Positions 1-8,217 are shown, counted from the stretch's first letter. The stretch is 64,000 bases of DNA from Polyangiaceae bacterium (GCA_013214025.1 JABSRN010000153.1:7501-71500); one strand, 5' to 3'. A program made the numbers and translations. Notes: a model not told the origin generated them from the letters alone.

Positions 1-172
1 CGATCTTGACGTCAAAATCATCCATCTCGCCGGCGTGGTCGACCGTTTCTCCTTGAGCGTCTACCAGAGCTACCGCCCGGGCCCCGCTAACGCGACAGAG
101 CTTTTCCAGGATAGTACGAAAAACGGATTCGTACTCAGCGGCGGACGAGACCGGGCCTGGGTCATCGTTCAT
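1..172 (-). CDS. Roadblock/LC7-domain protein, partial (3' end outside window)
   Basis: An ATG at 170-172 on the minus strand opens a frame with no stop through base 1, giving 57 codons before the window edge. The peptide (start MNDDPGPVSSAAEYESVFRT) contains a helix followed by a strand-turn-strand around ALVDAQGETVDHAG. That is the usual N-terminal pattern of roadblock/LC7 (MglB-like) proteins, which bind small GTPases and control polarity or motility in Myxococcota. It follows the PpiC-type lipoprotein by 39 bp and is probably co-transcribed with it. Only the N-terminal half is visible, so the family call rests on a short stretch. Confidence 0.6.
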   Translation of the reverse strand, partial: MNDDPGPVSSAAEYESVFRTILEKLCRVSGARAVALVDAQGETVDHAGEMDDFDVKI

Positions 173-211
173 TCAGCGTCCCAGCTTCAATCAAAGTCCC
201 CGAAGACTGCG

Positions 212-1168
212 TCAACGAAATCCTGAAGTGACATCGACCATGTCAAGGTAGCCATTCCACGCTCGATCGAAGCTGGGCGGCGACGCTTCACGCGCAGTAG
301 CAAGCGTCTTTTTGAGATCGGTCTCGCTGCGCAAACGCAGGATTTCGGAGCGGAAGTCCTTACGGCGTTTTTCCACGGAGGTCGCTCGCGCCTCGATTCG
401 TTCCGTCAGTACGATGACGTGCAATCCGAATATTGTCTCCACGATGGGGCTGAGGTCGCCGACGTTCTCTATTGCGTGGGCGGCCGCCGCGTAATCGGTA
501 TCAAACTGGCCCGGGGGAGCGCCCGGTCGGGGAGGGTCACTGGGGTCGTAGGTGCGGCCGTCCAGACCCACTGGCGGCAGTGACTGGACGGTAACTGTTA
601 GGTCCCCCGCAGGCACTGTATTGGCCTGAGCGATAAACTGTGCCGGATCTTTCACCCCCTGGAGCGCCGCAAAAATCTTGAGGGCTAGCGCCCGACGCTG
701 CTCGGGAGTGCCCTCTTGAACGACGGCATGGGCTGTACGCACCATCACAGGGCGATCGTAGTCCCACCAATGTCGAGCCGTAGCTTCTGCGAGTTCTTCG
801 GCGGTCGGTTCCCCGCGCCCCAGCGATGCGCGCTGCAGTTCCTCGAGGAGCATTCGACTTTGGGTGGCCCGTCGAACCACCGAAATCGACGCACCATCGC
901 CCCGTCGTTCGAACTCGGACGCGAGCAAGGTATCGGACACTGCGAGCTCTAGAGCCGCACGAGGGCTGATGCCTTGAGCCTTAGCGATTCTGCGCACGGT
1001 GTCGGGCTGGACCGAAATACCACCCACCATGGCTACAGCCGTCGGCGAAACGGGCGCTTGGGTTTGGCCACGGCTAAGATTCGGGCCGTCGCCGCTGGAC
1101 GAACAGCCTAGCAGAAGGCTCACGCACACAGTTCGCGAGGCGTATCGACCGACTTGTCCCCAGCTCAT
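212..1168 (-). CDS. PpiC-type peptidyl-prolyl isomerase lipoprotein
   Basis: The predicted 318-residue protein begins MSWGQVGRYASRTVCVSLLLGC, a signal peptide with an LLGC lipobox (lipidated Cys22). The C-terminal half matches the parvulin/rotamase (PpiC) pattern: VRTAHAVVQ near the start of the domain, and GDLSPIVETIFGLHVIVLTERIEA near its end. Such proteins assist folding of exported proteins in the periplasm. I chose the ATG at 1166-1168 because it starts just before the lipoprotein signal and overlaps the upstream stop as ATGA. The longer open frame upstream (to 1324) lies inside the upstream gene. Parvulin-type is fairly sure; substrate unknown. Confidence 0.75.
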   Translation of the reverse strand: MSWGQVGRYASRTVCVSLLLGCSSSGDGPNLSRGQTQAPVSPTAVAMVGGISVQPDTVRRIAKAQGISPRAALELAVSDTLLASEFERRGDGASISVVRRATQSRMLLEELQRASLGRGEPTAEELAEATARHWWDYDRPVMVRTAHAVVQEGTPEQRRALALKIFAALQGVKDPAQFIAQANTVPAGDLTVTVQSLPPVGLDGRTYDPSDPPRPGAPPGQFDTDYAAAAHAIENVGDLSPIVETIFGLHVIVLTERIEARATSVEKRRKDFRSEILRLRSETDLKKTLATAREASPPSFDRAWNGYLDMVDVTSGFR

Positions 1169-1350
1169 GAGCGCCTCGGCGCGGGACGCAACATGTCGGT
1201 CGATGCGCGCAACAACAAGCCGCCGATCAGTAGCCAGTACATCGCCAGCAAATCGTGGCGGTCGCCGAGAGAAACAACACCCTGGCAAAAGGCGAGCCCC
1301 GCTGCCAACAGCAACATCACACACAAGAGATCGATCATCTTCGAGAACAT
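1165..1350 (-). CDS. Small two-helix membrane protein, unknown function
   Basis: A 61-residue protein starting MFSKMIDLL has two hydrophobic segments, about residues 6-20 and 35-48, separated by a short charged loop (SLGDRHD), and a basic tail. Its TGA overlaps the ATG of the lipoprotein downstream (ATGA), which argues for real translation and coupling. A longer start at 1431 would add 27 residues overlapping the preceding gene. I do not recognise the family. Orientation and spacing place it in one operon with the 1388-2038 membrane protein and the PpiC lipoprotein. Confidence 0.5.
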   Translation of the reverse strand: MFSKMIDLLCVMLLLAAGLAFCQGVVSLGDRHDLLAMYWLLIGGLLLRASTDMLRPAPRRS

Positions 1351-1387
1351 TAGCTTCAACGGGGTCGGCGTCCGAGTAGGCGAGAGC

Positions 1388-2038
1388 TTAGACCAGCTCA
1401 AGAACCATACCCACCATAGCAAGCAAGACAAGCACGGCTATGGATCCGGCGGCTCGGACGAGGCGCTGGCTGGGGGAACCCGCGCTTTGTCGACTTCGAT
1501 GCCCAAGAGCTAGCTCGGCTCCGGCATTCAGAACGCCCAGACCCGCCGCTACGGCCACGGCCTGGGCAAGCAGGGCGGACGCCTTGGGGACGACAGTCCA
1601 CGCAATCCAGCTGGGAGCCAGCGCTACCGCTACCGACAGGGAGAAGACGACGAGGGCTGCCGCGGAAAGTTGTCCTCGGGCAGGCAGTGCCCGAGTTCGC
1701 AGCACCCCCGGCTCATCTTCGGGAACCCGGCCCAAGTCCCTGGCGGAACCCCACCCGAAGGCGTAAATCGCCCACGCCACTGCTCCGAGAGCCGATTTTA
1801 CGGGCTCCACAGACGCTGGGTCGATCCTGGGCCCCAGAAAGAGCCACGTGATCAGCGACATGCCAACGAAGCCGTAAATTCCAGCCCAGCGAGCCACTGT
1901 CGGGCACCGAACGCAGGCCACCGCTCCTGCGATTAAACACACGAGAGCGAGCCCGCCCACAACGCGCACCCCGGAGCTGGCGCCTGCGCCGTAGGCCGGC
2001 AAAGCCACAGTGGATACCCATGCATAGAGCCCGGGCAA
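1388..2038 (-). CDS. Polytopic membrane protein, unknown function
   Basis: A 216-residue very hydrophobic protein with about six predicted helices, around residues 22-42, 48-68, 80-96, 124-145, 150-172 and 195-215. A polar loop with ARDLGRVPEDEPG lies in the middle. No ATG is available near the N terminus: the frame runs from the leucyl aminopeptidase stop, and TTG at 2036-2038 is the best conventional start, about 44 bp after that stop. No family is recognised. It is probably co-transcribed with leucyl aminopeptidase upstream and the small membrane protein downstream. Confidence 0.55.
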   Translation of the reverse strand: MPGLYAWVSTVALPAYGAGASSGVRVVGGLALVCLIAGAVACVRCPTVARWAGIYGFVGMSLITWLFLGPRIDPASVEPVKSALGAVAWAIYAFGWGSARDLGRVPEDEPGVLRTRALPARGQLSAAALVVFSLSVAVALAPSWIAWTVVPKASALLAQAVAVAAGLGVLNAGAELALGHRSRQSAGSPSQRLVRAAGSIAVLVLLAMVGMVLELV

Positions 2039-2082
2039 CAGCAGGTTGACCGGGCCGACGCGGGGCGAATCAGGTAGCCGGG

Positions 2083-3564
2083 TTATGCGGAGCCCTCAAC
2101 CAGTTCGAGGAAGGTCAGCACGGGGTGACCGGTGCCACCCTTCGGATAGGTACCGTTGGGTCGATCGCCCAACACTGGGGCTGCCACGTCACAATGAATC
2201 CACGGTACGTCGCCCACGAACTCTCGCAAGAAGAGGGCCGCTGAGATGCTGCCGCCCCAGCGCTCGCCGGTGTGTCTCAAATCGGCAATGTCGCTCTTGA
2301 GCGAATCCCGCAACTCTTCGAGCAAGGGCATGCGCCAGAAGTTTTCTCCTGCCACCTTGGCCGACTTGTCGAACTCTCGGGCGAGACCCTCTTGGGCTGT
2401 GTAAAAGGCCGAGGTGGTCTTGCCGAGGGCTACGACAACTGCGCCCGTAAGGGTGGCCGCGTCCACAATCAAATCAGGTTTTAGATCCCGGGTGTAAGCG
2501 AGGGCGTCGGCGAGTACTAAGCGACCTTCGGCATCGGTGTTGATAATTTCTACCGTCTTGCCGTCGAGGGATCCGAAGACATCGCCGGGGCGGTAGGCCT
2601 CAGCGTCGGGCATATTTTCGGCGGCTCCGATGATGCCGTGAACCGCTACGTTCGGCGCGACAGCAGCGACTGCCGCCATCAAACCGAGTACGGCGGCGGC
2701 GCCTCCCATATCGCTCTTCATGTCGCCCATGCCGGCGGCGGGTTTGATGCAAAGACCACCGGAATCAAAGGTCAAACCCTTGCCTACGAAGGCTATCGTG
2801 CGTTTGGCCTTTTTCGGTGTGTAGGTCATGTGAATGAAGCGCGGCTCATTGGCGCTGCCCTGGCCGACCGCGTAGTGCAGCTTCATGCCGGCAGCGGCGA
2901 TGCCCTTTTTGTCGAGGACTTTGATCTTGAGCTTGCCTTGTTTGGCGATCTTTTTCGCCAACTGCGCGAGCGCCTCGGGGGTCAGTTCGTTGGGCGGCTC
3001 GTTGACGGCATCCCGCGCGATGCAGACGGCCGCGGCGATCTGTAGGCCCGTGTCGACGGCGCGTTGCTCGGTCTTGTTGGGGCGTCCGCTGGCTTTCACC
3101 ACGGTAACCAATCCGAGGGATTTTTTCGCGGCGCGGTCACCGGTGAAGTATTTGGTGAAGCGGTAAGCACCCAGCGCCAGGCCTTCGGCGATGGCGCGTA
3201 GGCTCTTGCCGTCGACTCCTGCGGGGAGACACAGCGTGATGGCCTCGGTGCTACCAGCAGCTCGCGCCACGACTGCAGCAAAGCGACGAAGGCGGGCGTT
3301 GTTCATTCCGCGCTTCGGACCGAGACCGACCAGCATGATTCGTTTCGCCGGGAGGGCTCCCAGAGTCGGAAGATCGAGCAAGGCGTCTGCTGTGCCGCCA
3401 AACTCGACACGGTCCGCCTCGTCCATCAGAGCGCCGTTGAGCTTCGTGTTGAGAGCCGCAGCCCTCGCTTGTTTCGCTAGTGAACCCTCGTAAACGCCGA
3501 TCACGAGCAGATCGAGCTCCTGCTCGGATGGATCATCTTTGGATAGTTCGACTCGCAATGTCAT
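2083..3564 (-). CDS. pepA: Leucyl aminopeptidase (M17)
   Basis: A 493-residue cytosolic metallo-aminopeptidase that releases N-terminal residues from peptides. The N-terminal M17 domain covers about residues 15-150 and the catalytic domain 175-490. The two-metal site signature is visible: GKGLTFDSGG (261-270), DMKSDMGG (281-288) and NTDAEGRL (342-349). Length and motif order are normal for the family. The ATG is preceded by GGAG at good spacing. The 400 bp upstream carry a GC-rich hairpin (3629-3650) that could lie in its leader. A separate protein with only the M17 N-terminal domain is at 47705-48220. Confidence 0.95.
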   Translation of the reverse strand: MTLRVELSKDDPSEQELDLLVIGVYEGSLAKQARAAALNTKLNGALMDEADRVEFGGTADALLDLPTLGALPAKRIMLVGLGPKRGMNNARLRRFAAVVARAAGSTEAITLCLPAGVDGKSLRAIAEGLALGAYRFTKYFTGDRAAKKSLGLVTVVKASGRPNKTEQRAVDTGLQIAAAVCIARDAVNEPPNELTPEALAQLAKKIAKQGKLKIKVLDKKGIAAAGMKLHYAVGQGSANEPRFIHMTYTPKKAKRTIAFVGKGLTFDSGGLCIKPAAGMGDMKSDMGGAAAVLGLMAAVAAVAPNVAVHGIIGAAENMPDAEAYRPGDVFGSLDGKTVEIINTDAEGRLVLADALAYTRDLKPDLIVDAATLTGAVVVALGKTTSAFYTAQEGLAREFDKSAKVAGENFWRMPLLEELRDSLKSDIADLRHTGERWGGSISAALFLREFVGDVPWIHCDVAAPVLGDRPNGTYPKGGTGHPVLTFLELVEGSA

Positions 3565-3628
3565 AGGACTCCGGATTGCTACGCGGGCCCGGTTGAAGGC
3601 CCACGCGGTTGCGGCAGGTCAGCTGAAT

Positions 3629-3650
3629 CGCCCCCACCCTGATGGGGGCG
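3629..3650. repeat. Inverted repeat, 8-bp arms, 6-nt loop, upstream of pepA
   Basis: The arms CGCCCCCA (3629-3636) and TGGGGGCG (3643-3650) are perfectly complementary around the loop CCCTGA. It lies about 65 bp upstream of the pepA start, with no T-run on either strand, so it looks more like a leader structure or protein site than a Rho-independent terminator. Function is unknown. Confidence 0.6.
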
Positions 3651-3906
3651 CATATTGGCACAGATTCAAGGCCCGCCGCCAAGGTCTCCGGAGCCTCAGC
3701 GAGAGCAAGATCGTGGGGTCCCTACAACCGGATCCGCCATTTTTCTGCTCGCTGCTAGTTTGGATCGGCGTCAGCACGAAGCACCCGGCTGTGCCAACTC
3801 TCATCCGATGCATGGCGCCGGCGGACTAGGGGCGATATTAGGCCAATAGGCTGAACTGCAGGTTAGGGGGATGAGGACAGAGCCGCCGGCCGGTCTATCG
3901 CGACTG

Positions 3907-3952
3907 GCAGGATCGATCCTGCGGCTTCAGGCACCCAGGCAGCGCTGAAGCC
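3907..3952 (-). terminator. Two adjacent inverted repeats after the aldolase gene
   Basis: Reading with the aldolase, a hairpin with arms GGCTTCAG and CTGAAGCC (3945-3952 and 3923-3930, 14-nt loop) begins about 10 bp after the stop. A perfect 16-bp palindrome GCAGGATCGATCCTGC (3907-3922) follows directly. There is no U-tract, so this is a likely 3'-end structure rather than a classical intrinsic terminator. Confidence 0.4.
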
Positions 3953-3961
3953 AGCCTCGAC

Positions 3962-4879
3962 TTAGCCGCCGTAGATGGCCATGACCTTCTTAAGAAGGTC
4001 GACTCCTTCGTCGTGGGGGCGCTGGAAGCTGTTTCGCCCGACGATAGAGCCGAAGCCGCCGCCTTCGTTGATCTGCGCTATCTCCTCAAGCAGAGCGTCA
4101 GTGCCCTTGGCGGCGCCGCCGGAGAAAATCACGATGCGTCGTCCGCCGAAACACGCCTGAGTGCAGTAGCTCACGCGTTGGGCGAGCGTGTCGATGGGGA
4201 TGTTCGCGCTCTCGAAGGCTTTCTTCGCGGCGGCTTGCTCCAAGTGCGCCGTGGGCGGCTTGATCTTGATGATGTGAGCGCCAAGCTGAGCCGCGATGTG
4301 GGCCGCGTAACTGACCACGTCGATAGCGGTCTCGCCCTCTTTGCTGAGACCGCTGCCTCGCGGATAGGACCATACGACGACAGCTAGACCCTTCTCTTTG
4401 GCCTCGATGGTGATCTCTCGGAGATCCTCGAAAATGGCGTTTCGATCGCCGGATCCAGGATAAATCGTGTAGCCGATGGCGCCACAACCGAGACGCAATG
4501 CATCGTCTACCGAGGCCGTGATGGCGGAGCAGGGTTCGACGTCAGCCAAGGAGTCACTGTTGTTCACCTTCAGGATTAGCGGGATCTGACCTGCAAACTC
4601 TGCCGCACCCGCTTCGATGAAACCAAGAGGCGCAGCGTAAGCGTTACAGCCAGCATCGATGGCGAGCTGGTAGTGATAATGCGGGTTGTGACCTTCGAAG
4701 TTCGGACCGAAGGACCGCGCCGGACCATGCTCGAATCCTTGGTCGACCGGTAGAATGACCATTTTTCCGGTGCCGGCTAGGGTACCGGTGGTGAGCAGGC
4801 GGGCGAGCTGGGCTCGGGTACCGGGGGTCTCGGATTGGTACCAGGACAGGATTTCCTTCACACGGGGCGTAAAACTCAT
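3962..4879 (-). CDS. fbaB: Class I fructose-bisphosphate aldolase, DhnA/FbaB type
   Basis: The 305-residue protein interconverts fructose-1,6-bisphosphate and the triose phosphates through a Schiff-base lysine. Visible family features are VILPVDQGFEHGP (41-53), WSYPRGSG (170-177), IIKIKPP (203-209, where Lys205 is the likely Schiff-base residue) and the phosphate-binding end IFSGGAAKG followed by GSIVGRNSFQRP. The start MSFTPRVKEIL at 4877-4879 is preceded by AGAGGA at good distance; an in-frame ATG at 4975 would reach into the divergent leader. It is divergent from fructose-1,6-bisphosphatase, linking two adjacent gluconeogenic steps. Confidence 0.93.
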   Translation of the reverse strand: MSFTPRVKEILSWYQSETPGTRAQLARLLTTGTLAGTGKMVILPVDQGFEHGPARSFGPNFEGHNPHYHYQLAIDAGCNAYAAPLGFIEAGAAEFAGQIPLILKVNNSDSLADVEPCSAITASVDDALRLGCGAIGYTIYPGSGDRNAIFEDLREITIEAKEKGLAVVVWSYPRGSGLSKEGETAIDVVSYAAHIAAQLGAHIIKIKPPTAHLEQAAAKKAFESANIPIDTLAQRVSYCTQACFGGRRIVIFSGGAAKGTDALLEEIAQINEGGGFGSIVGRNSFQRPHDEGVDLLKKVMAIYGG

Positions 4880-5027
4880 AGTTCCTCTAGACGGGATATT
4901 GCTCGGTAGGCGCGCTGCCATCGGCCGGTCTGCTCCGGCGGTGGGCAAGCTAGATCTATATTGATGGCTTCGCAACGGATGCGTCGCCGGGAGCCGTCCA
5001 CAGGCCGCAATGTGCTAGGGAAGGCCC
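4880..5027. promoter_or_regulatory. Shared divergent promoter region of fbaB and fbp
   Basis: This 148-bp stretch separates two divergent genes for successive steps of gluconeogenesis, so both promoters must be here or nearby. The only AT-rich core is around 4952-4965 (includes TATATT), a possible -10 region. I cannot pair it with a convincing -35. Ribosome sites are seen on both sides: AGAGGA before fbaB and GGGAAGG before fbp. Confidence 0.4.
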
Positions 5028-6056
5028 ATGTCCTATGCATCCTGGGCCCCGCCATCTAGCCCCCAACAGGGAGTAAATCTCGAAACCTTCATTCTGGAGG
5101 GCATGTTGGAGACCGAAGGGGCCACCGGTACCTTCACGGCACTGCTGAACCAGATCTGTCTGGCCACCAAGCTGATTACCAGCCGGGTGCGACGGGCGGG
5201 CCTGTCCGACTTGCTGGGTTACACCGGCGAGACCAACGTCCAGGGCGAGCAGGTCCAAAAGCTCGACATTATCGCCAACGATTTGCTGATTAACACTCTG
5301 CGCCGGCAGGGCCACTGCAGCGCTCTGGCTTCCGAAGAGCTGGCGGAACCCGTGGTGTTTCCCCACGCCAGCGGCGGCTACCTGGTCGTGACCGATCCTC
5401 TGGACGGTTCGAGCAACATCGACGTCGACATCTCTATCGGTACGATTTTCGGGGTGTTGCGCCACGACCTCAAGACCGGGCCCCCGACGACCCAAAGCTT
5501 TCTGCAGAAGGGCAGGGATCTGGTGGCTGCCGGTTACGTGATCTACGGCTCGTCCACGGTGCTCGTGCTGACCACCGGAAACGGTGTGCACGGTTTTACG
5601 TGGGATCCGAGCGTCGGCGAGTTTTTCCTCAGCCACAACAATATCCGTACTCCCTCTCGCGGCAACACCTATTCCATCAACGAGGGAAATACCTCCCGTT
5701 GGTCGCCCGGTGTGAAAGCGTGGAACGAGTACATCAAGAGCGTCGATCCCGAGAAAAACCTGCCCTATGGCGCCCGCTACGTCGGGAGCATGGTGGCCGA
5801 CGCCCACCGCACGCTGCTGCGCGGCGGCATGTTTGCGTATCCTGCCGACACCAAGAGCCCTGGCGGAAAACTTCGACTGCTCTACGAGGCCAACCCCTTC
5901 GCAATGATATTTGAGGCCGCCGGCGGTAAGGCAACGAACGGCAACGGCACGAACATTCTCGATATCAAGCCGACGGAGCTGCACATGCGGGTCCCCCTCG
6001 TATTGGGCTCCACCGAAGACGTCGATACCTTCGAGAGCTTCACGAAAAACGAGTAG
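5028..6056 (+). CDS. fbp: Fructose-1,6-bisphosphatase, class I
   Basis: The 342-residue enzyme removes the 1-phosphate from fructose-1,6-bisphosphate, the committed step of gluconeogenesis. The metal-binding signature DPLDGSSN is at 123-130, preceded by the SEE acidic pair near 102-104. The C-terminal half has the substrate-binding stretch YVGSMVADAHRTLLRGGMFAYP. Length is normal for class I FBPase. The ATG has GGGAAGG just upstream. It is divergent from the aldolase at 3962-4879. Confidence 0.95.
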   Translation: MSYASWAPPSSPQQGVNLETFILEGMLETEGATGTFTALLNQICLATKLITSRVRRAGLSDLLGYTGETNVQGEQVQKLDIIANDLLINTLRRQGHCSALASEELAEPVVFPHASGGYLVVTDPLDGSSNIDVDISIGTIFGVLRHDLKTGPPTTQSFLQKGRDLVAAGYVIYGSSTVLVLTTGNGVHGFTWDPSVGEFFLSHNNIRTPSRGNTYSINEGNTSRWSPGVKAWNEYIKSVDPEKNLPYGARYVGSMVADAHRTLLRGGMFAYPADTKSPGGKLRLLYEANPFAMIFEAAGGKATNGNGTNILDIKPTELHMRVPLVLGSTEDVDTFESFTKNE

Positions 6057-6186
6057 CGCCGGATCGACTAGTGCCTGATTCTGCGCTCGGCCGTTGGTAA
6101 ACCGCGTGACTCCGCAAATCCGGGGATTCCGGAGAAGGTCGGCGGTAGGCTTCGCCATCTAGTCGCGGACGGCCTATGCTGAGGGC

Positions 6187-7209
6187 ATGCGCACAATTGC
6201 CGTGGCCACCCTGGCTTGCCTACTCGCTACCCCCAGCCTGGCGTTCGCCCAGTACACGCCAGCGCCGGATCCCAGTGCAGCGCCGGATCCCGGTGCAGCA
6301 CTGGGATCCGCTCAGGGCACGTACCCGGCGCAGCAAGCCGCGCCGCCCCAAGCCGCTCCTCCGTCGCAGCAGGCCCCGCCACCCCAAGCCGCTCCTCCGT
6401 CGCAGCAGGCCCCGCCACCCCAAGGCGCTCCTCCGCCGCAGCAAGGTTACGGGCAACAGCCGCCTCCTGGCGAGCAACCCCCGCCCAATCAAGCCTACGG
6501 CCCGAGCTCTTCGGATCCTCCGCCCCCCGGCGGCTATTCAGGTCGGACCTACGAGCCGCCACCACAGCGGTCCCGGCCTGACGAAGACTCGGGTGGCGGA
6601 GAGCTGCCGGATTTTGCCATCCGTATTGATCCACTGGAGTGGCTCTTCTTGGGGCGGCTCGGAATCGAAATCGAAGTGGAGCTGTTGGATTGGCTGACGG
6701 TGGAGACCGTGCCGGTATTCGTGACCAACAACGAACCCTTTGCGCTCAGTCTGACGAGCAGCCGGGGGGATGTTCTGAGTCAGCACTCCGAGGGTCTCGG
6801 TGCCCTGAGCGGCGCCAGCATCGGTCTCGGGTTCTGGTTGGACGGCACTCCGTTCAAGGGAACCGTTCTTCGCGCGACCCTCACCAACTATACCTACCGC
6901 TACGAGTCGCGGCCCGGCGACGTGCTGGTCGACAGTCTCACCCATACGGAGCGCCATTTTGAAGCCCTGTATGGCGGTTATCGCAAGTGGGGCCACTTCA
7001 CCATCGGCGGAGGCCTCGGCGTTGGTATCGAAATGAACGACGACGAGCGCTGCTTTGATGACGTAGGTCAGGTAAAGACGACGGACTGTGATGGGGGTCT
7101 GGACCTCAAGGTGAACGACACCCCCACGGGTATTGCACCGAGCAACCCCAGAGACATGGCCCACCCGATTTATTTCGCCGGGCGTATCTCGCTCGGCGTG
7201 GTGTTTTGA
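6187..7209 (+). CDS. Secreted Pro/Gln-rich protein with outer-membrane-like C-terminal domain
   Basis: The 340-residue protein begins with a Sec signal peptide (MRTIAVATLACLLATPSLAFAQ, cleavage likely after AFA). A low-complexity Pro/Gln/Ala segment follows, about residues 23-140, partly built from a 12-residue repeat (QAAPPSQQAPPP). The C-terminal 200 residues alternate polar and hydrophobic residues (for example VLRATLTNYTYRYESR, HFTIGGGLGVGIE) and end GRISLGVVF, with a terminal Phe as in outer-membrane beta-barrels. I do not recognise a specific family. A 13-bp inverted repeat lies in codons 27-42. Confidence 0.75.
   Translation: MRTIAVATLACLLATPSLAFAQYTPAPDPSAAPDPGAALGSAQGTYPAQQAAPPQAAPPSQQAPPPQAAPPSQQAPPPQGAPPPQQGYGQQPPPGEQPPPNQAYGPSSSDPPPPGGYSGRTYEPPPQRSRPDEDSGGGELPDFAIRIDPLEWLFLGRLGIEIEVELLDWLTVETVPVFVTNNEPFALSLTSSRGDVLSQHSEGLGALSGASIGLGFWLDGTPFKGTVLRATLTNYTYRYESRPGDVLVDSLTHTERHFEALYGGYRKWGHFTIGGGLGVGIEMNDDERCFDDVGQVKTTDCDGGLDLKVNDTPTGIAPSNPRDMAHPIYFAGRISLGVVF
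6266..6310 (+). repeat. 13-bp inverted repeat inside the 5' part of the coding region
   Basis: The arms CGGATCCCAGTGC (6266-6278) and GCACTGGGATCCG (6298-6310) are perfect reverse complements with a 19-nt spacer. The spacer itself holds a near copy of the left arm (GGATCCCGGTGC). In mRNA this would form a strong stem about 80 nt after the start codon. Confidence 0.7.
6349..6450 (+). repeat. 36-bp tandem repeat encoding a Pro/Gln segment
   Basis: Units at 6349-6384 and 6385-6420 are nearly identical and a third, diverged unit starts at 6421. The period of 36 bp equals 12 codons, so copy-number change would keep the frame. Confidence 0.7.
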
Positions 7210-7301
7210 TCACGCGCTGTTGATTAGCGGTCGCCACCGCGCGTCCTGACGACGGTCCAAAACCAAAGCTTCCAATCACGGCCCCGGACAGAACGTCGTG
7301 A

Positions 7302-8033
7302 CTACCAGTACTTCTCCGTGCTCCAGTGTCCGGGCTTGCGCTGACGATGTTTGCGTAAACCCTTGGCCTTCAACACGGCGGTGGTGTCCTTAATCATTTC
7401 TGGGTTACCGCAGATCATGATGTGACAGCGTTTTTCCTCGAATGAAATGCCGGCTGTTTTTTCGAGGCTGCCGCTTTCGATCAGCGCGGGGATGCGGCCA
7501 TTGAGAAATATCGGGTTCCGCTCCCGACTCAATACCGGGATCCAGGTCAGGGCGCCCCGCGGTACCGCATCGAAATCGGAGCTCAAGTAGGCGAGCTGCT
7601 CGTGCTGACGGACCCCATGAACCATGATGATTCGTTCAAATTTTTCCCACGTTGCCGGATCGCGAATCATCGACACGAAAGGGCCGAGGCCGCTGCCCGT
7701 GGACAGAAACCACATCTCCGGCACAGCCGGGACGAAGCGCAACTGAAATAGCCCCTCGGGCGTGGTCTCTAGACCTAGCTCATCGCCGACCTTGAGCTCG
7801 AACAAGCTGGGACTCAGCGCGCCTCCCTCGACGCGGGTGATGAGAAATTCGCAGTTCTCTCCGGGGGCCGATGCCAAGGAGTAGGGGCGAAACGCCGCGG
7901 TGGACCCTCGCGCCGCGGCGAGGTTAACGAACTGTCCGGGAGCAAAATCGAGGATCTTGTCGAGGGTGATCGAACACAGATCATCGGACCACTGCCGTCT
8001 CGAAAGAAGCTTGGCACTATGAAAACGGGGCAC
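7302..8033 (-). CDS. fpr: Ferredoxin/flavodoxin-NADP+ reductase
   Basis: The 243-residue flavoprotein transfers electrons between NADPH and ferredoxin or flavodoxin. FAD-binding RPYS is at 49-52, the NADP-binding STGSGLGPF motif at 111-119, and CGNPEM at 208-213. The protein ends STEKYW, a C-terminal aromatic typical of bacterial Fpr. The start is GTG at 8031-8033; an in-frame stop lies a few codons upstream, so little room exists for another start. It lies downstream of the HDOD gene with a 180-bp gap, so it may have its own promoter. Confidence 0.92.
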   Translation of the reverse strand: MPRFHSAKLLSRRQWSDDLCSITLDKILDFAPGQFVNLAAARGSTAAFRPYSLASAPGENCEFLITRVEGGALSPSLFELKVGDELGLETTPEGLFQLRFVPAVPEMWFLSTGSGLGPFVSMIRDPATWEKFERIIMVHGVRQHEQLAYLSSDFDAVPRGALTWIPVLSRERNPIFLNGRIPALIESGSLEKTAGISFEEKRCHIMICGNPEMIKDTTAVLKAKGLRKHRQRKPGHWSTEKYW

Positions 8034-8217
8034 GATGGATAACTAGTGGGGTGACGCACGGAGCGCTAGACGAAAGGGCTCTGCAGTGGATAGCGCCTTG
8101 TGGTGGGTGGTGGGCAGCGCTGGTGATGGGCCGCCCGGCGAACCAGGAGCTAGTCTGAAAATACGCCGATGGCTTCTCGGCGGGCATCAACCAGAGAATC
8201 CCAGTTTCGTTCCAGCT

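Larger units (their letters stand above)
3565..3961. other. Intergenic region between aldolase stop and pepA start
   Basis: No convincing gene: short open frames here have low-complexity or Arg/Pro-rich shadow-like translations. It should hold the pepA promoter on the minus strand. Three DNA structures are visible: a perfect 8-bp-arm hairpin at 3629-3650, a 16-bp palindrome at 3907-3922, and an 8-bp-arm hairpin at 3923-3952 just past the aldolase stop. Confidence 0.6.

Noticed and set aside
4956-6158. 400-codon open frame on the minus strand across fbp
   Set aside because: It is antisense to a clear FBPase, has no family-like text, and reads as a high-GC shadow.
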